From: Halomicroarcula saliterrae | GTDB taxonomy: Archaea > Halobacteriota > Halobacteria > Halobacteriales > Haloarculaceae | Assembly: GCF_031624395.1 (NCBI RefSeq) | Contig: NZ_JAMQON010000005.1 | Location: 62,001 to 126,000, forward strand | Direction: 5' to 3' | Length of the DNA: 64,000 nt | In this document: positions 8,555 to 17,576 of the stretch, piece after piece | Layout of the letters: each line of letters opens with the position of its first letter | Numbering within the stretch: the stretch's first letter is position 1 | Position numbers and translations under genes: made by a program | Notes under the pieces: generated by a model | The model's database searches: none | What the model saw: only the letters and a program-made list of their open reading frames with translations | What the model was told of the DNA's origin: nothing

Positions 8555-10515
8555 GCAGCTCGGAGGGGTTCGAAACCGAACTGGACGCCTATCGCGAGCG
8601 AGTCGAGCGACCGCTGTGGCGGCTTTTCCGAGCGTACGCACCGGGAAAAGTGGGCTGGCTCACGGTGGCGCTACTGACGAGCATCCTCGCGTACGGAAGC
8701 TTGCTCGTGACCCCAATCGTGCTGGGGACGACTATCGACGCGGTGTTTACCGGCGAGAGCGCGTACGCGCTGCCGTTCGTTCCCGGCGCGTGGCTCCCCG
8801 CCGAGCCGGCGATGCAGTTCTGGTTCTCCGCGGCAGTCGTCGGCGGGGCCCTGCTGGGCGGCGCAGTGTTCCAGTACGTCCGCGGGGTCGCTATCAACGT
8901 TTTCGCCCACGGCGTGATGTACGAAGTCCGCGTCGACGCCTACGAGAAGATGCAGCGTCTCGACATGACCTTTTTCGACAACAAAGAGACCGGCGAGGTC
9001 ATGTCCATCCTCAACAACGACACCTCGAACTTGGAGACCTTTTTCGACAACGCCGTCGGCGACAGTGTACGCATCTGCGTCATCGTCGTCGGCATCACCA
9101 CGGCGTTGCTGTACACGAACTGGCAGCTCGCGCTGGTCACGCTCGGCGCGGTGCCGCTGCTGGTCGCGTTCACGTGGTGGTTCATGCGCGTCATCGAACC
9201 CAGGTACACCCGCCAGCGTGAAACGATCGGCGACCTGAACACGCGCATCGAGAACGGACTGAGCGGCATCGAGCTCGTCAAGACCAGCAGTACCGAGACG
9301 TACGAGGACGACCGCGTTCGTCGGGTGTCCAGGGATGTCTACGACGCCAACATGGACGTGCTGAAGCTGAGTTACTTTTACCGGCCGGGGATGCAGCTCA
9401 TCACCGGGGCGGCGCTGCTGGCGACGTTCGTTCTGGGTGGACTGTGGGTCTTTTCGGGCCCGCCGCTGTTTTTCACCGGCGAACTCACGACCGGTCAGTT
9501 CGTCGTGTTCATGCTGCTGACCCAGCGACTGACCGGGCCGATGGCACAGCTCTCGAACATCGTCGACTGGTACGAGAACGCGAAAGCGTCTGGCAAGCGT
9601 ATCTGTGGGCTCATCGACGTCCCCGTCCGCATCGGGGATGCCGCGAATCCCATCGCGCTGGACGATGTCGATGGCCACGTCGAGTACGACGACGTGACCT
9701 TCGCCTACGACGGCGGCGAGCTCGGAAGCACCTCGGAAGAGTCGACCAGGGAACACCGTGACTCGGGAGACGGGACTGTCCTCGAAGCCGTCGACATCGA
9801 CGTTTCGCCGGGCGAGACCGTCGCGATAGTCGGGCCGACCGGCGCGGGTAAATCGACTGTCGCGAAGCTACTTCTCAGGCTGTACGACGTCTCCGAGGGC
9901 GCACTCAGCGTCGACGGCCACGACGTTCGAGACGTCCGACTTTCCGACCTCCGCTCGTCTATCGGCTACGTCAGCCAGGATACGTTCCTCTTCGACGGAA
10001 CAATCGCCGAGAACATCCGCTACGGCTGTTTCGACGCCGACCGCGACGCCGTGGTCGCCGCCGCCGAAGCCGCCGAAGCCCACGGCTTCATCGAGGGGCT
10101 GTCGGAGGGGTACGACACCCGCGTCGGCGAGCGCGGCGTCAAGCTGTCGGGTGGCCAGCGCCAGCGCATCGCCATCGCCCGCACCGTCCTGCAAGACCCC
10201 GAAATCCTCCTGCTGGACGAGGCCACGTCGGCGGTAGACACGGAGACGGAGTACCTGATTCAGCGCTCGCTCGACCGGCTGGCGGCCGACCGGACGACGC
10301 TGGTCATCGCTCACCGACTCTCGACGGTAAAAGACGCCGACCGGATAGTCGTCCTCGACGACGGCCGGGTCGCCGAACGGGGCACCCACGAGGAATTACT
10401 GGCCGCGGACGGGCTCTACGCCAAACTCTGGGGCGTCCAGGCGGGTGAAATCGAGGACCTCCCCGAGACGTTCCTCGAACGCACCGCGAGCGGCACCGTC
10501 GGCAGTGAGCCATGA
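8551..10515 (+). CDS. ABC exporter-fold transporter (fused membrane and ATPase domains)
   Basis: 654 residues. The N-terminal type IV/exporter-fold membrane domain (residues about 40-340) includes the coupling-type segment DMTFFDNKETGEVMSILNND. It is followed by a nucleotide-binding domain with Walker A GPTGAGKST (about 435), signature LSGGQRQRIAIAR, Walker B ILLLDEATSAVD and H-loop IAHRLSTV. It works as a homodimer or with a partner half-transporter. Translationally coupled to the ATPase upstream in an iron-controlled locus, it may export a siderophore or, like IrtAB/YbtPQ, import one; the sequence does not decide. An insert rich in Ser/Glu/Thr (about 390-410) precedes Walker A. Confidence 0.88.
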   Translation: MSSSEGFETELDAYRERVERPLWRLFRAYAPGKVGWLTVALLTSILAYGSLLVTPIVLGTTIDAVFTGESAYALPFVPGAWLPAEPAMQFWFSAAVVGGALLGGAVFQYVRGVAINVFAHGVMYEVRVDAYEKMQRLDMTFFDNKETGEVMSILNNDTSNLETFFDNAVGDSVRICVIVVGITTALLYTNWQLALVTLGAVPLLVAFTWWFMRVIEPRYTRQRETIGDLNTRIENGLSGIELVKTSSTETYEDDRVRRVSRDVYDANMDVLKLSYFYRPGMQLITGAALLATFVLGGLWVFSGPPLFFTGELTTGQFVVFMLLTQRLTGPMAQLSNIVDWYENAKASGKRICGLIDVPVRIGDAANPIALDDVDGHVEYDDVTFAYDGGELGSTSEESTREHRDSGDGTVLEAVDIDVSPGETVAIVGPTGAGKSTVAKLLLRLYDVSEGALSVDGHDVRDVRLSDLRSSIGYVSQDTFLFDGTIAENIRYGCFDADRDAVVAAAEAAEAHGFIEGLSEGYDTRVGERGVKLSGGQRQRIAIARTVLQDPEILLLDEATSAVDTETEYLIQRSLDRLAADRTTLVIAHRLSTVKDADRIVVLDDGRVAERGTHEELLAADGLYAKLWGVQAGEIEDLPETFLERTASGTVGSEP

Positions 10516-10531
10516 TTTAGGCCCACCTAAG
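10516..10531. promoter_or_regulatory. DtxR-type iron operator (imperfect, first of a pair)
   Basis: TTTAGG-CCCA-CCTAAG begins immediately after the stop codon of the exporter gene and lies 36 bases centre-to-centre from the perfect palindrome at 10552. Paired sites suggest cooperative binding ahead of the binding-protein operon. Confidence 0.6.
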
Positions 10532-10551
10532 AATCGAAGTCTTTTTGTGCA

Positions 10552-10569
10552 TTTTAGGCTAGCCTAAAA
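10552..10569. promoter_or_regulatory. DtxR-type iron operator, perfect 18-bp palindrome
   Basis: TTTTAGGCTAGCCTAAAA is identical to its reverse complement and ends four bases before the ATG at 10574. It is the best example in the window of the TTTTAGG-N4-CCTAAAA motif and should control the binding-protein operon 10574-16021. Confidence 0.8.
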
Positions 10570-10573
10570 TCAG

Positions 10574-11725
10574 ATGTCTAACGAGAACACAGCACGGACG
10601 CGCAGAGACACGCTGAAATACGGCGCCACGGCGGCCGCACTCGGACTGGCGGGCTGTTCGGACCTCGCGGGACAGAACAGCACACCGACAGGCCCGGGAG
10701 AGTACTCGGTGACGATGGCACCGATGGGCGAGGTGGAGTTCGAGAAGCCACCCGAGGACTGGGTGAGCTACCTCAGCACGTACGGCGACATGGGTATCGC
10801 CCTGGGCAAGGCCGATAGGCTCCAGGGCCTGTGGGACCCCGACGGCATGCCGAACGTGTTCTACGACGCGCTGCCGGACGTCGATGTTTCCTTCGAGGAT
10901 GTCTCGCCGATATCCGGTGACAACGAGTTCGACAAGGAGATATTCTACGAACTAGACGCTGACGTCCACCTGTTCGATCCCAACTGGCTCGGCGTGCTGG
11001 CCGACGACTGGGGTGACGCCGACATCGAGGAGATTACCACCGGGGTCGCTCCGTTCCTCGGTAACTACATCCGGCGACGTGGCGACGACTGGCACGACTA
11101 CCAGTACTACTCACTGTACGAAGCCTTCGAAATCGTCGCAGACGCCTTCGATGAACGAGAGCGATACGAGGCGCTCGTCGAAGTCCACGAGGATATGCAG
11201 GCGACCATCGAGGAGCGGTTGCCGCCGTCAGCGGACCGACCGACTGTCGGCCTCGTATCTGTCAATTCCAAATTCGAGGAGGCTGCGTTCTACGTGTATC
11301 CTGTCCAGAACGGGAACAATCACAAACAGTACCGTAACCTCGGGATGCGAGGGGCCTTCGACGACCACATCGAGGGAAACTACGGGGAGTTCGACTACGA
11401 GCAACTGCTTGAGGTCGACCCCGACGCCATCGTGTTCCAGTACGGCTTCTCGCACGTCTCGACCGAGGAGTTCGAGTCCCGGATGGAGACGATGCGTGAA
11501 GATTCGGTCGGCAGCCAGCTTTCGGCCGTCCAGAACGACCGGTTGTACCGCGGTGGCACCTCCTACCAGGGGCCGGTCATCAACCTCTTCCAGACGGAGG
11601 CGGCAGCGAGGCAGTTCTATCCCGAGGCATTCGGCGAGTGGAACGGGACAGAGACACTGCGGGAGGACTCACTCACACTGTTCGACCGACAGCGGGTTGC
11701 AGATATCATCAACGGAGATAGCTAG
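10574..11725 (+). CDS. Tat-exported lipoprotein, iron/siderophore ABC substrate-binding protein (copy 1 of tandem set)
   Basis: 383 residues. Twin-arginine signal (TRRDTLKYGATAAALGLAGC) with a lipobox Cys, so the protein is folded in the cytoplasm, exported by Tat and lipid-anchored. The remainder fits the TroA/FecB-like periplasmic-binding fold: N-lobe YGDMGIALGKAD, interlobe helix with FDKEIFYELDADVHLFDP, and C-lobe ending VGSQLSAVQNDRLYRGG. First gene after the perfect iron operator, followed three bases later by copy 2. The likely ligand is a ferric siderophore, haem or another iron chelate. The motifs are shared with 11728, 12953, 14134 and the truncated copy at 7304. Confidence 0.85.
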   Translation: MSNENTARTRRDTLKYGATAAALGLAGCSDLAGQNSTPTGPGEYSVTMAPMGEVEFEKPPEDWVSYLSTYGDMGIALGKADRLQGLWDPDGMPNVFYDALPDVDVSFEDVSPISGDNEFDKEIFYELDADVHLFDPNWLGVLADDWGDADIEEITTGVAPFLGNYIRRRGDDWHDYQYYSLYEAFEIVADAFDERERYEALVEVHEDMQATIEERLPPSADRPTVGLVSVNSKFEEAAFYVYPVQNGNNHKQYRNLGMRGAFDDHIEGNYGEFDYEQLLEVDPDAIVFQYGFSHVSTEEFESRMETMREDSVGSQLSAVQNDRLYRGGTSYQGPVINLFQTEAAARQFYPEAFGEWNGTETLREDSLTLFDRQRVADIINGDS

Positions 11726-11727
11726 CC

Positions 11728-12960
11728 ATGAGCAACGACAACGACGTACGACACGACGTGCCGACTCGCAGAGACACCCTCAAGTACGGCACCACGGCAG
11801 CAGCCGCCCTCGGACTAGCGGGCTGTTCGAATCTCGCCGAGCAGTCCAGCGGCAACGGTACACCGACCGACAGCGGGAGCTACACGGCGACGATGGCGCC
11901 CGTGGGCGAACTATCGCTCGAAGAACCGCCGTCCTCGTGGGTCGGCGGGCTCGGGTTCACCGCCGACGTGTTGACGGCGCTCGGCCAGGCCGACGGCGCC
12001 GTGGGCATGGCTGATCCCCAATTCTGGTACACCGGTTTCTACGAATTCCTCGACGGGGTCTCGGCCCCAACGAGTGACGAACTGACCCAGATTACGACCG
12101 AGGAACGCGACACAGACCCCGAAGTGGTCTACGAGCTGGACCCCGATCTGATGGCCATCGACCCGAACATCCTGCTCAGTATCTACGGGCTCGACGAAGA
12201 CGAGGCCCAGGAGATACAGGACACCGTGGCACCGTGGTTCGGGAACGAGAGCCGCCGGAAACGGTTCGACGGGTGGACCTACTGGCCCGACGGTGAGGAG
12301 TACGCCTACCTCTCTGTCCCGGAGTACGTCACGGAGTACGGGGCGCTGTTCGGTGAGATGTCCCGTGCAGACGCGCTGCTCGACCTCTACGAGCCGTTCA
12401 TCGAGGACGTTCGGTCACGTGTGCCCGAAGAGAGCGAGCGCAGGTCGATGGCGCTGGTAAACGGCCGGTACAATCCGGAGAACCGCGATGGCTGGGTCGT
12501 CTACAATCCGAAGTCGGAAATCGAGAAGACCTGGGGGAAAAAACAGTACCGGGACCTGGATGTCGTCGACGCTTTCGAAGGCGCCTACGGCGGCGAATCG
12601 TCGGTCAAAGTTGATTACGAGGGGCTGCTGGAGTACGATCCCGACGTGATTATCTTCAACTTCGGAATCACCTACCGCGATTTCGAAGGTGAAAACTATA
12701 TCGACCAACAGCGGGAGCACCTCAAGGACGACCCGGTCGGCAGCCAGGTAACGGCCGTCCAGAACGACGATCTCTACGTCGGTGGGACGCCGTACCAGGG
12801 CCCCATCATCAACATGTTCCAGACAGAGATGGCCGCCAAACAGCTCTACCCCTCGGAGTTTGGCGCCTACCCGGGCTACGGTGAGCTCTCGGCGGACGAG
12901 CAGCTGTTCGACCGCGGGCGGCTGGCGGACATCGTCAACGGAGACATCGACAATGAGTGA
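11728..12960 (+). CDS. Tat-exported lipoprotein, iron/siderophore ABC substrate-binding protein (copy 2)
   Basis: 410 residues, same architecture as copy 1: twin-arginine motif PTRRDTLKYGTTAAAALG, lipobox LAGCS, a Ser/Thr/Gly linker, and a binding domain ending VGSQVTAVQNDDLYVGG and LFDRGRLADIVNGD. It is about 27 residues longer than copy 1 because of an extended linker and an extra loop (RDGWVVYNPKSEIEKTWGKK). The stop overlaps the start of copy 3 by eight bases, showing tight coupling. The divergent ligand loops suggest a different iron chelate. Confidence 0.85.
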   Translation: MSNDNDVRHDVPTRRDTLKYGTTAAAALGLAGCSNLAEQSSGNGTPTDSGSYTATMAPVGELSLEEPPSSWVGGLGFTADVLTALGQADGAVGMADPQFWYTGFYEFLDGVSAPTSDELTQITTEERDTDPEVVYELDPDLMAIDPNILLSIYGLDEDEAQEIQDTVAPWFGNESRRKRFDGWTYWPDGEEYAYLSVPEYVTEYGALFGEMSRADALLDLYEPFIEDVRSRVPEESERRSMALVNGRYNPENRDGWVVYNPKSEIEKTWGKKQYRDLDVVDAFEGAYGGESSVKVDYEGLLEYDPDVIIFNFGITYRDFEGENYIDQQREHLKDDPVGSQVTAVQNDDLYVGGTPYQGPIINMFQTEMAAKQLYPSEFGAYPGYGELSADEQLFDRGRLADIVNGDIDNE

Positions 12961-14131
12961 CGACAGCACGACGTCAACACGCAGAGAGACGCTCAAGTAC
13001 GGCGGCGCGGCTGCTGCGACACTTGGACTCGCCGGCTGTTCGGACTTCGCTGGACAGGGCCGCACATCCGGCACACCAACGGCCAGGTCATACGAAGCCT
13101 GCATCGAGCCCGTCGGCTGCCAGACCTTCCAGACGGTGCCCGAGACGTACATGGTCAACAACGGGGAGTGGGCGGACATGGCCTTCGCGCTGGGCCAGCG
13201 CGACGGGTTCTTGACCGCGACCAACATGATTCCGGGGTTCCTCTTCGAGCCGTTCGGCCTCGACGTGGGGACCCGCTCGGAGACCGAGTCGCTGTCGGCC
13301 GGGGACTGGGACAAGGAGCTGTTCTACGAACTCGACCCCGACATCATCCTGATGGACCCCAACTACATGCACGAGACGGGATGGGACGAGTCCTGGGACG
13401 AATCCGACACCGGGGAGATATCCGAGAACGTCGCACCGTTCTTCGGGAACAACATCCTCCGTCGGCGCGAGTTCCACGACTACACGCTCTACTCGCTGTA
13501 CGAGGCACTCGATAGGCTCGCCGACCTCTTCCAAGAACGGGAGCGATACGAGGCACTCGCCTCAGTCCACGACGGGCTCCAGTCCGAACTCCAATCCCGG
13601 CTCCCGCCGGCAGAGGAACGTCCCGACATCGCCCTGCTCAACAGCGCGTCGGCGCCCGGCGAGGGGACGTTCTACCCGACGGACACCGAGGCCGAAGGCG
13701 TCGAGATGAAGCCTTACCGGGACCTGCAAATCGGGAGCGCGTTCCCGGACGAGATGGTCGTAGAAGGGACCATCGACTACGAGCAGCTGCTGGACGTCGA
13801 CCCCGAAATCATCGTCATCCACTGGGGTATCGCTACGACCGGCGACAGTGATAGTTTCTCGCGAGCGGCGTTCCGCGAGCAGTACGTCGAGCCGATGGAG
13901 CAAGACTCCGTGGGCAGCCAGCTCACGGCCGTCCAGGAGGGCAACGTCTATCCGGGCGCGTTCGGCTCGCAGGGGCCGCTCGTGAACCTGCTCCAGACCG
14001 AGATGGTCGCCCAGCAGTTCTTCCCCGAGGAGTTCGGTGCCTTCGACCCCGAGTCGTTCCCAGAGGTGCCAGCGGCGCAGCGACTGTTCGACCGACAGCG
14101 AGTCACCGATATCGTCAACGGAGACATCTAA
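12953..14131 (+). CDS. Tat-exported lipoprotein, iron/siderophore ABC substrate-binding protein (copy 3)
   Basis: 392 residues from ATG 12953 (MSDDSTTSTRRETLKYGG). A longer frame to 12782 lies in the out-of-frame body of copy 2 and is rejected. Twin-arginine signal, AGCSD lipobox, then the binding fold with WDKELFYELDPDIILMDPN and the conserved end VGSQLTAVQEGNVYPG and LFDRQRVTDIVNGDI. It is acidic throughout. It overlaps copy 2 by eight bases and is followed two bases later by copy 4. Confidence 0.85.
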   Translation: MSDDSTTSTRRETLKYGGAAAATLGLAGCSDFAGQGRTSGTPTARSYEACIEPVGCQTFQTVPETYMVNNGEWADMAFALGQRDGFLTATNMIPGFLFEPFGLDVGTRSETESLSAGDWDKELFYELDPDIILMDPNYMHETGWDESWDESDTGEISENVAPFFGNNILRRREFHDYTLYSLYEALDRLADLFQERERYEALASVHDGLQSELQSRLPPAEERPDIALLNSASAPGEGTFYPTDTEAEGVEMKPYRDLQIGSAFPDEMVVEGTIDYEQLLDVDPEIIVIHWGIATTGDSDSFSRAAFREQYVEPMEQDSVGSQLTAVQEGNVYPGAFGSQGPLVNLLQTEMVAQQFFPEEFGAFDPESFPEVPAAQRLFDRQRVTDIVNGDI

Positions 14132-14133
14132 CG

Positions 14134-15281
14134 ATGAGTAACAACGACAGCGGTACGACCGACACAACGCGCAGAGAGACACTGAAGTACGGCAGCGCAA
14201 TCGCCGCGAGCCTGGGGCTCGCTGGCTGTTCCAATCTCACCGACGACCCCGAGAGGACACCCACGGAGACGCCGACCGGTTACTCGGTCGAGATGGCGCC
14301 GGAGGGGCGGGTCAGCTTCGACGCCGTCCCCGTGCGCTGGGTTCCCTACGGCGGTGACTACGCCGACATGGGCGTCGCACTCGGCCAGGTATCGGGCAAC
14401 CCGGCGAGTACTACACCTACGTCTACGACGAGATCCCCGGCGTGAGCGTTGACGAGGACCGCATCGAGCAAAACGACCTCGTCGAGGCGGAGATGGACAA
14501 GGAGCTGTTCTACGAGATGGAGAACGACGTCCACGTCATCGACACCTGGATGCTCCGCAACTGGTTCGACTGGACGGACGAAGACGTCACGGAAATACGG
14601 GACAACGTCGCACCCTTCGTCGGGAACATGATATTCCGGCGGTCGGACAGCTGGCACGACTACCGGTACTACACGCTGTATCAGGCCTTCGAGAAGATGG
14701 CCACGCTGTTCGACGAACGCGAGCGCTACGAGGCGTTCCGTGACCTCCACGAGGAGTACATCGCCGACATCCAGTCGCGGCTGCCGCCGGCGACGGAGCG
14801 ACCGACAGTCATGCTCACCTACGAGGGGACGAACGAGCCCGAGACGTTTTCGCCGTACCGACTCAACGACCAAGGGACGAGCAAGAAACAGTGGAACGAC
14901 CTGGGTGTGAGCGACGCGCTGGCCGGCACCGGCGTCGAGAACCTGAGCACGGAGAACCGAACTGAACTGGACTACGAGAACCTGCTGGAGGTCGACCCGG
15001 ACGTGTTGCTCGTTCGCGGTCACGAGGACAAGTCCGCCTCGGAGTTCCGCGACACGGTGCTTGGCTACATGCAGGAACACCCCGTCGGGAGCGAGCTGAC
15101 CGCCGTCCAGAACGAGCGCGTGTATCGGGGCGGCTACCTGCGCCAGGGGCCGATTCACAACCTCTTCCTGACCGAGCGAGGGGCGAAACAGTTGTATCCC
15201 GACGAGTTCGGGGCGGTGACCGGCGACGAGGAGCTATTCGACCGCGGGCGGGTCGCGGACATCGTCAACGGAGACATCTAA
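14134..15281 (+). pseudogene. Tat lipoprotein iron-binding protein, copy 4, with a single frameshift
   Basis: The first frame (14134 to about 14390) encodes the twin-arginine signal (TRRETLKYGSAIAASLGLAG) and the N-lobe through YADMGVALGQ. From about 14394 the homology continues in another frame: GQPGEYYTYVYDEIPGVSVD, then DKELFYEMENDVHVID, and so on to VGSELTAVQNERVYRGG and the stop at 15281. Apart from this one-base phase change the gene is full length and well conserved, so the lesion is recent, a sequencing error, or a site of frameshifting. ATG 14442 could start only a leaderless, non-functional C-terminal part. Confidence 0.8.
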
Positions 15282-15283
15282 CG

Positions 15284-16021
15284 ATGAGTACGACCGCCCC
15301 GTACGAGGTCGTCGTGGTCGGTGGGGGCGTCGCCGGCCTTTCGGCGGCCGTCTTCACGGCTCGCCACGGGCTGGACACGCTCGTGGTCGATTCGGGCGAG
15401 TCGATTCTCCGGCGGAACGCCCACCTGGAGAACTTCCCCGGCTTCCCAGCGGGCGTTAACGGCCGGCAACTGCTGGATTTGCTCGAAGACCAGGCAGCCG
15501 AAGCCGGCTGCGAGCAGGTGACCGAGATGGTCAGCCACGTCGAGCAGACTGCCGACGGGTTCGCCGTCGAGACTGACGACGAAGAGCGCTACCGGTCGGA
15601 GTACGTCGTCGCGGCGACGAAGAACACTACCGACTACCTCAGGGGTATCGACGGCGTGGGTATCATCGACCGCGGGAAGGCGTTCGTCGACACCGACGAA
15701 CGCGGACGCACCAGCGTGGATGGCCTGTACGCCGCCGGCCGTCTCGCCGAGAAACCCCACCAGGCCGCCGTCTGTGCCGGCCACGGCGCGGAGGTCGCGG
15801 TGACGATTCTGGAAGACGACGACCGGCCGTTCTACCACGACTGGGTCGCGCCCGAGGGCTACTTCACCGACCGTGATCGAGACCTTCCACCGGGGTGTGA
15901 GGAAATCGGCGACGAAGAGCGTCGCAAGCGTGAACGCCGCTCACTCGAACGGGTGCAAGAGCAGTTTGCCGAGCCACATCCCGACGAGCAGGTCACGCAT
16001 CCGAGCCTCCGAGACGACTGA
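15284..16021 (+). CDS. FAD-dependent oxidoreductase, thioredoxin-reductase-like, short form
   Basis: 245 residues. The FAD Rossmann motif VVVGGGVAGLSAAV is at residues 9-22. A C-terminal FAD-binding motif sits at GLYAAGRLAEKPHQAAVCAGHGA. The protein is some 60-80 residues shorter than typical thioredoxin reductases: the central NADPH domain and the CxxC redox pair are missing. It is the last gene of the iron-controlled operon (two bases after copy 4), so a ferric-siderophore reductase or a siderophore-modifying flavoenzyme is plausible but unproven. The Lys/Arg/Glu-rich tail (GDEERRKRERRSLERVQEQF) is probably helical. Confidence 0.75.
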   Translation: MSTTAPYEVVVVGGGVAGLSAAVFTARHGLDTLVVDSGESILRRNAHLENFPGFPAGVNGRQLLDLLEDQAAEAGCEQVTEMVSHVEQTADGFAVETDDEERYRSEYVVAATKNTTDYLRGIDGVGIIDRGKAFVDTDERGRTSVDGLYAAGRLAEKPHQAAVCAGHGAEVAVTILEDDDRPFYHDWVAPEGYFTDRDRDLPPGCEEIGDEERRKRERRSLERVQEQFAEPHPDEQVTHPSLRDD

Positions 16022-16109
16022 TCCTTGGCTAACTGTTTAGTCACCGATTCGTTTCGAAGATCTGTCTTCGTAGTCCTCGTCGGCCGCCGTGAGGACAAAG
16101 ACTAAGATG

Positions 16110-16127
16110 TTTTAGGCCAACCTAAAA
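16110..16127. promoter_or_regulatory. DtxR-type iron operator
   Basis: TTTTAGG-CCAA-CCTAAAA ends two bases before the ATG at 16130. Such a position would directly block initiation of a leaderless transcript. The arms are identical to those of the perfect site at 10552. Confidence 0.75.
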
Positions 16128-16129
16128 AC

Positions 16130-16564
16130 ATGGTCGCGGATGAATCCTCCACCGACAAACGACTCGCTCAGCGCATTCCCGAAGAGATAGCCAGCGAAGG
16201 TGCGATTGACGTCGTGGACGAGTTATTTGCCGAGGATGTCGTCGCCCATATCAATCCGCTCGGTGGGGTAGAAGGTCGGGACGAGTTCCAAGAGTTGCCA
16301 CAGCGGATGCGCGCCGCGTTCCCAAATCTTCAGGCGACGGTCGACCAGATAGTCGCGGAGGGCGACCACGTAGCGATGCATGTGACCCTCTCTGGCACGC
16401 ATCGAGGGCCGTTCATGGGCATCAACCCGACCGAAGAGTCCTTCGAAATCGAACACGCAATCTTCGTCCGGTTCGCGGACGACGAGATCGTCGAGTTGTG
16501 GGGCCAGCTAGATGCATTTGGCCTGCTTCGACAACTCGGAGTGATCGAGGCACCGATGGAATGA
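16130..16564 (+). CDS. SnoaL-like / ester cyclase family protein (NTF2-like fold)
   Basis: 144 residues, the usual size of SnoaL-like polyketide-cyclase or ester-cyclase proteins. The typical pattern is visible: an N-terminal helix with LFAEDVVAHINPLGGVEGRD, FPNLQATVDQIVAEGDHVAM in the middle, then GTHRGPFMGINPTEESFE and the C-terminal strand VELWGQLDAFGLLRQLG. The substrate is unknown. It has its own iron operator directly at the start codon, so it is probably induced by iron starvation. Confidence 0.8.
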   Translation: MVADESSTDKRLAQRIPEEIASEGAIDVVDELFAEDVVAHINPLGGVEGRDEFQELPQRMRAAFPNLQATVDQIVAEGDHVAMHVTLSGTHRGPFMGINPTEESFEIEHAIFVRFADDEIVELWGQLDAFGLLRQLGVIEAPME

Positions 16565-16653
16565 TTTCGGACCCCATGACCGACTTACACGCGAGGAAAA
16601 GCGCGAGAACACATCGGCAGGCTTGGTCGGGCGGTCAGTCCGGGAACTAAACT

Positions 16654-17574
16654 ATGGTAGGCACGACGTTGGTCGAGATCAGAACGCACATCGAGGCGTT
16701 AGCCAGCGATGACGGTGCGTACATCGTCCGCTGTGGTCGCACAGGGGAGCGGCCGGTGCCGGTATCGGGACTCCGTTTCGACAGCCGAACGACCGCCCAC
16801 AGCGCTGCCAGAGCCACGGCCCAGTATCGAGCGGCCCTCCGCCGATACGACCCACAGGTGCCGTATTACGACCTGATCGTGTGTGAAAACACGAGTGAGC
16901 TGGGTTCGGCCGCCAAATCGGAAGTGCACTCAGTGCCCACTTCGCGGGAACCTTCCACCGAGCGTCGCCTCGACCCCATTGCCGACAGGGGCGAGCCAGC
17001 GCAACGACGGCTCGTCGAGTTCTGTCACAGCACAGCGGCAGCCGTCTTCGAGACACTATCCGACGACGGGTACGACGAAACCGAGACCGCAGTCATGGAC
17101 ACGTACTTCGACCACGCAGAGACAATCGCTGACCCCGACGACCTCTGTCTCCGCTTACTGGAGAGTATGGCGATGGAACTCGATAGCCGGTTACACCCGG
17201 AGGAGCAGGCGGCGGTTCTCGAATCGGCCGCTACCCGGCAGTCGCCCGTAGAGACGACGAACCGACCAGTTGCAGCCACGCTGTCGGTGCTCGAAGAGAA
17301 CGGTCTTCTAGGAGGTTATTCGCAGTCTCCGTGGTCAGTTGCACTTCGGGATGGGACACGGTCGATTGTCGCACAGCTATCGGCGTACGCGCTGTCCCCA
17401 CAGGACGGTCGGCTCCCGGTGTTACCGATTGCGCTCGAACTGTATCGGCACCGAGCTGAGTGGCAACCGATGTCGGTTCGAGTCGGCGATGTCGACGACG
17501 GCTGGCAACTCACGCTCACGATGGCGACGGAGGCGACGCCGAGCGGGCTCGCAACTGTACGAATCGAATCATAA
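16654..17574 (+). CDS. Haloarchaeal protein of unknown function (DUF7551/DUF7552-like two-part protein)
   Basis: 306 residues in two parts. The N-terminal about 90 residues (TLVEIRTHIEALASDDGAYI through VPYYDLIVCENTSEL) look like a small alpha/beta domain that could read a short motif. A linker is followed by an acidic helical domain from about 120 containing HPEEQAAVLESAATRQS, ending in a basic-acidic strand region. I recall this arrangement from haloarchaeal families of unknown function, but cannot verify the family name. It is followed two bases after its stop by the coiled protein at 17577 and then by a DtxR regulator, suggesting an operon tied to iron control. Confidence 0.6.
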   Translation: MVGTTLVEIRTHIEALASDDGAYIVRCGRTGERPVPVSGLRFDSRTTAHSAARATAQYRAALRRYDPQVPYYDLIVCENTSELGSAAKSEVHSVPTSREPSTERRLDPIADRGEPAQRRLVEFCHSTAAAVFETLSDDGYDETETAVMDTYFDHAETIADPDDLCLRLLESMAMELDSRLHPEEQAAVLESAATRQSPVETTNRPVAATLSVLEENGLLGGYSQSPWSVALRDGTRSIVAQLSAYALSPQDGRLPVLPIALELYRHRAEWQPMSVRVGDVDDGWQLTLTMATEATPSGLATVRIES

Positions 17575-17576
17575 CG

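Noticed and set aside
8671-9756. A 361-codon minus-strand frame inside the ABC exporter gene
   Set aside because: Mirror frame of a real gene with strong ABC motifs; composition rich in Arg/Val/His and no family.
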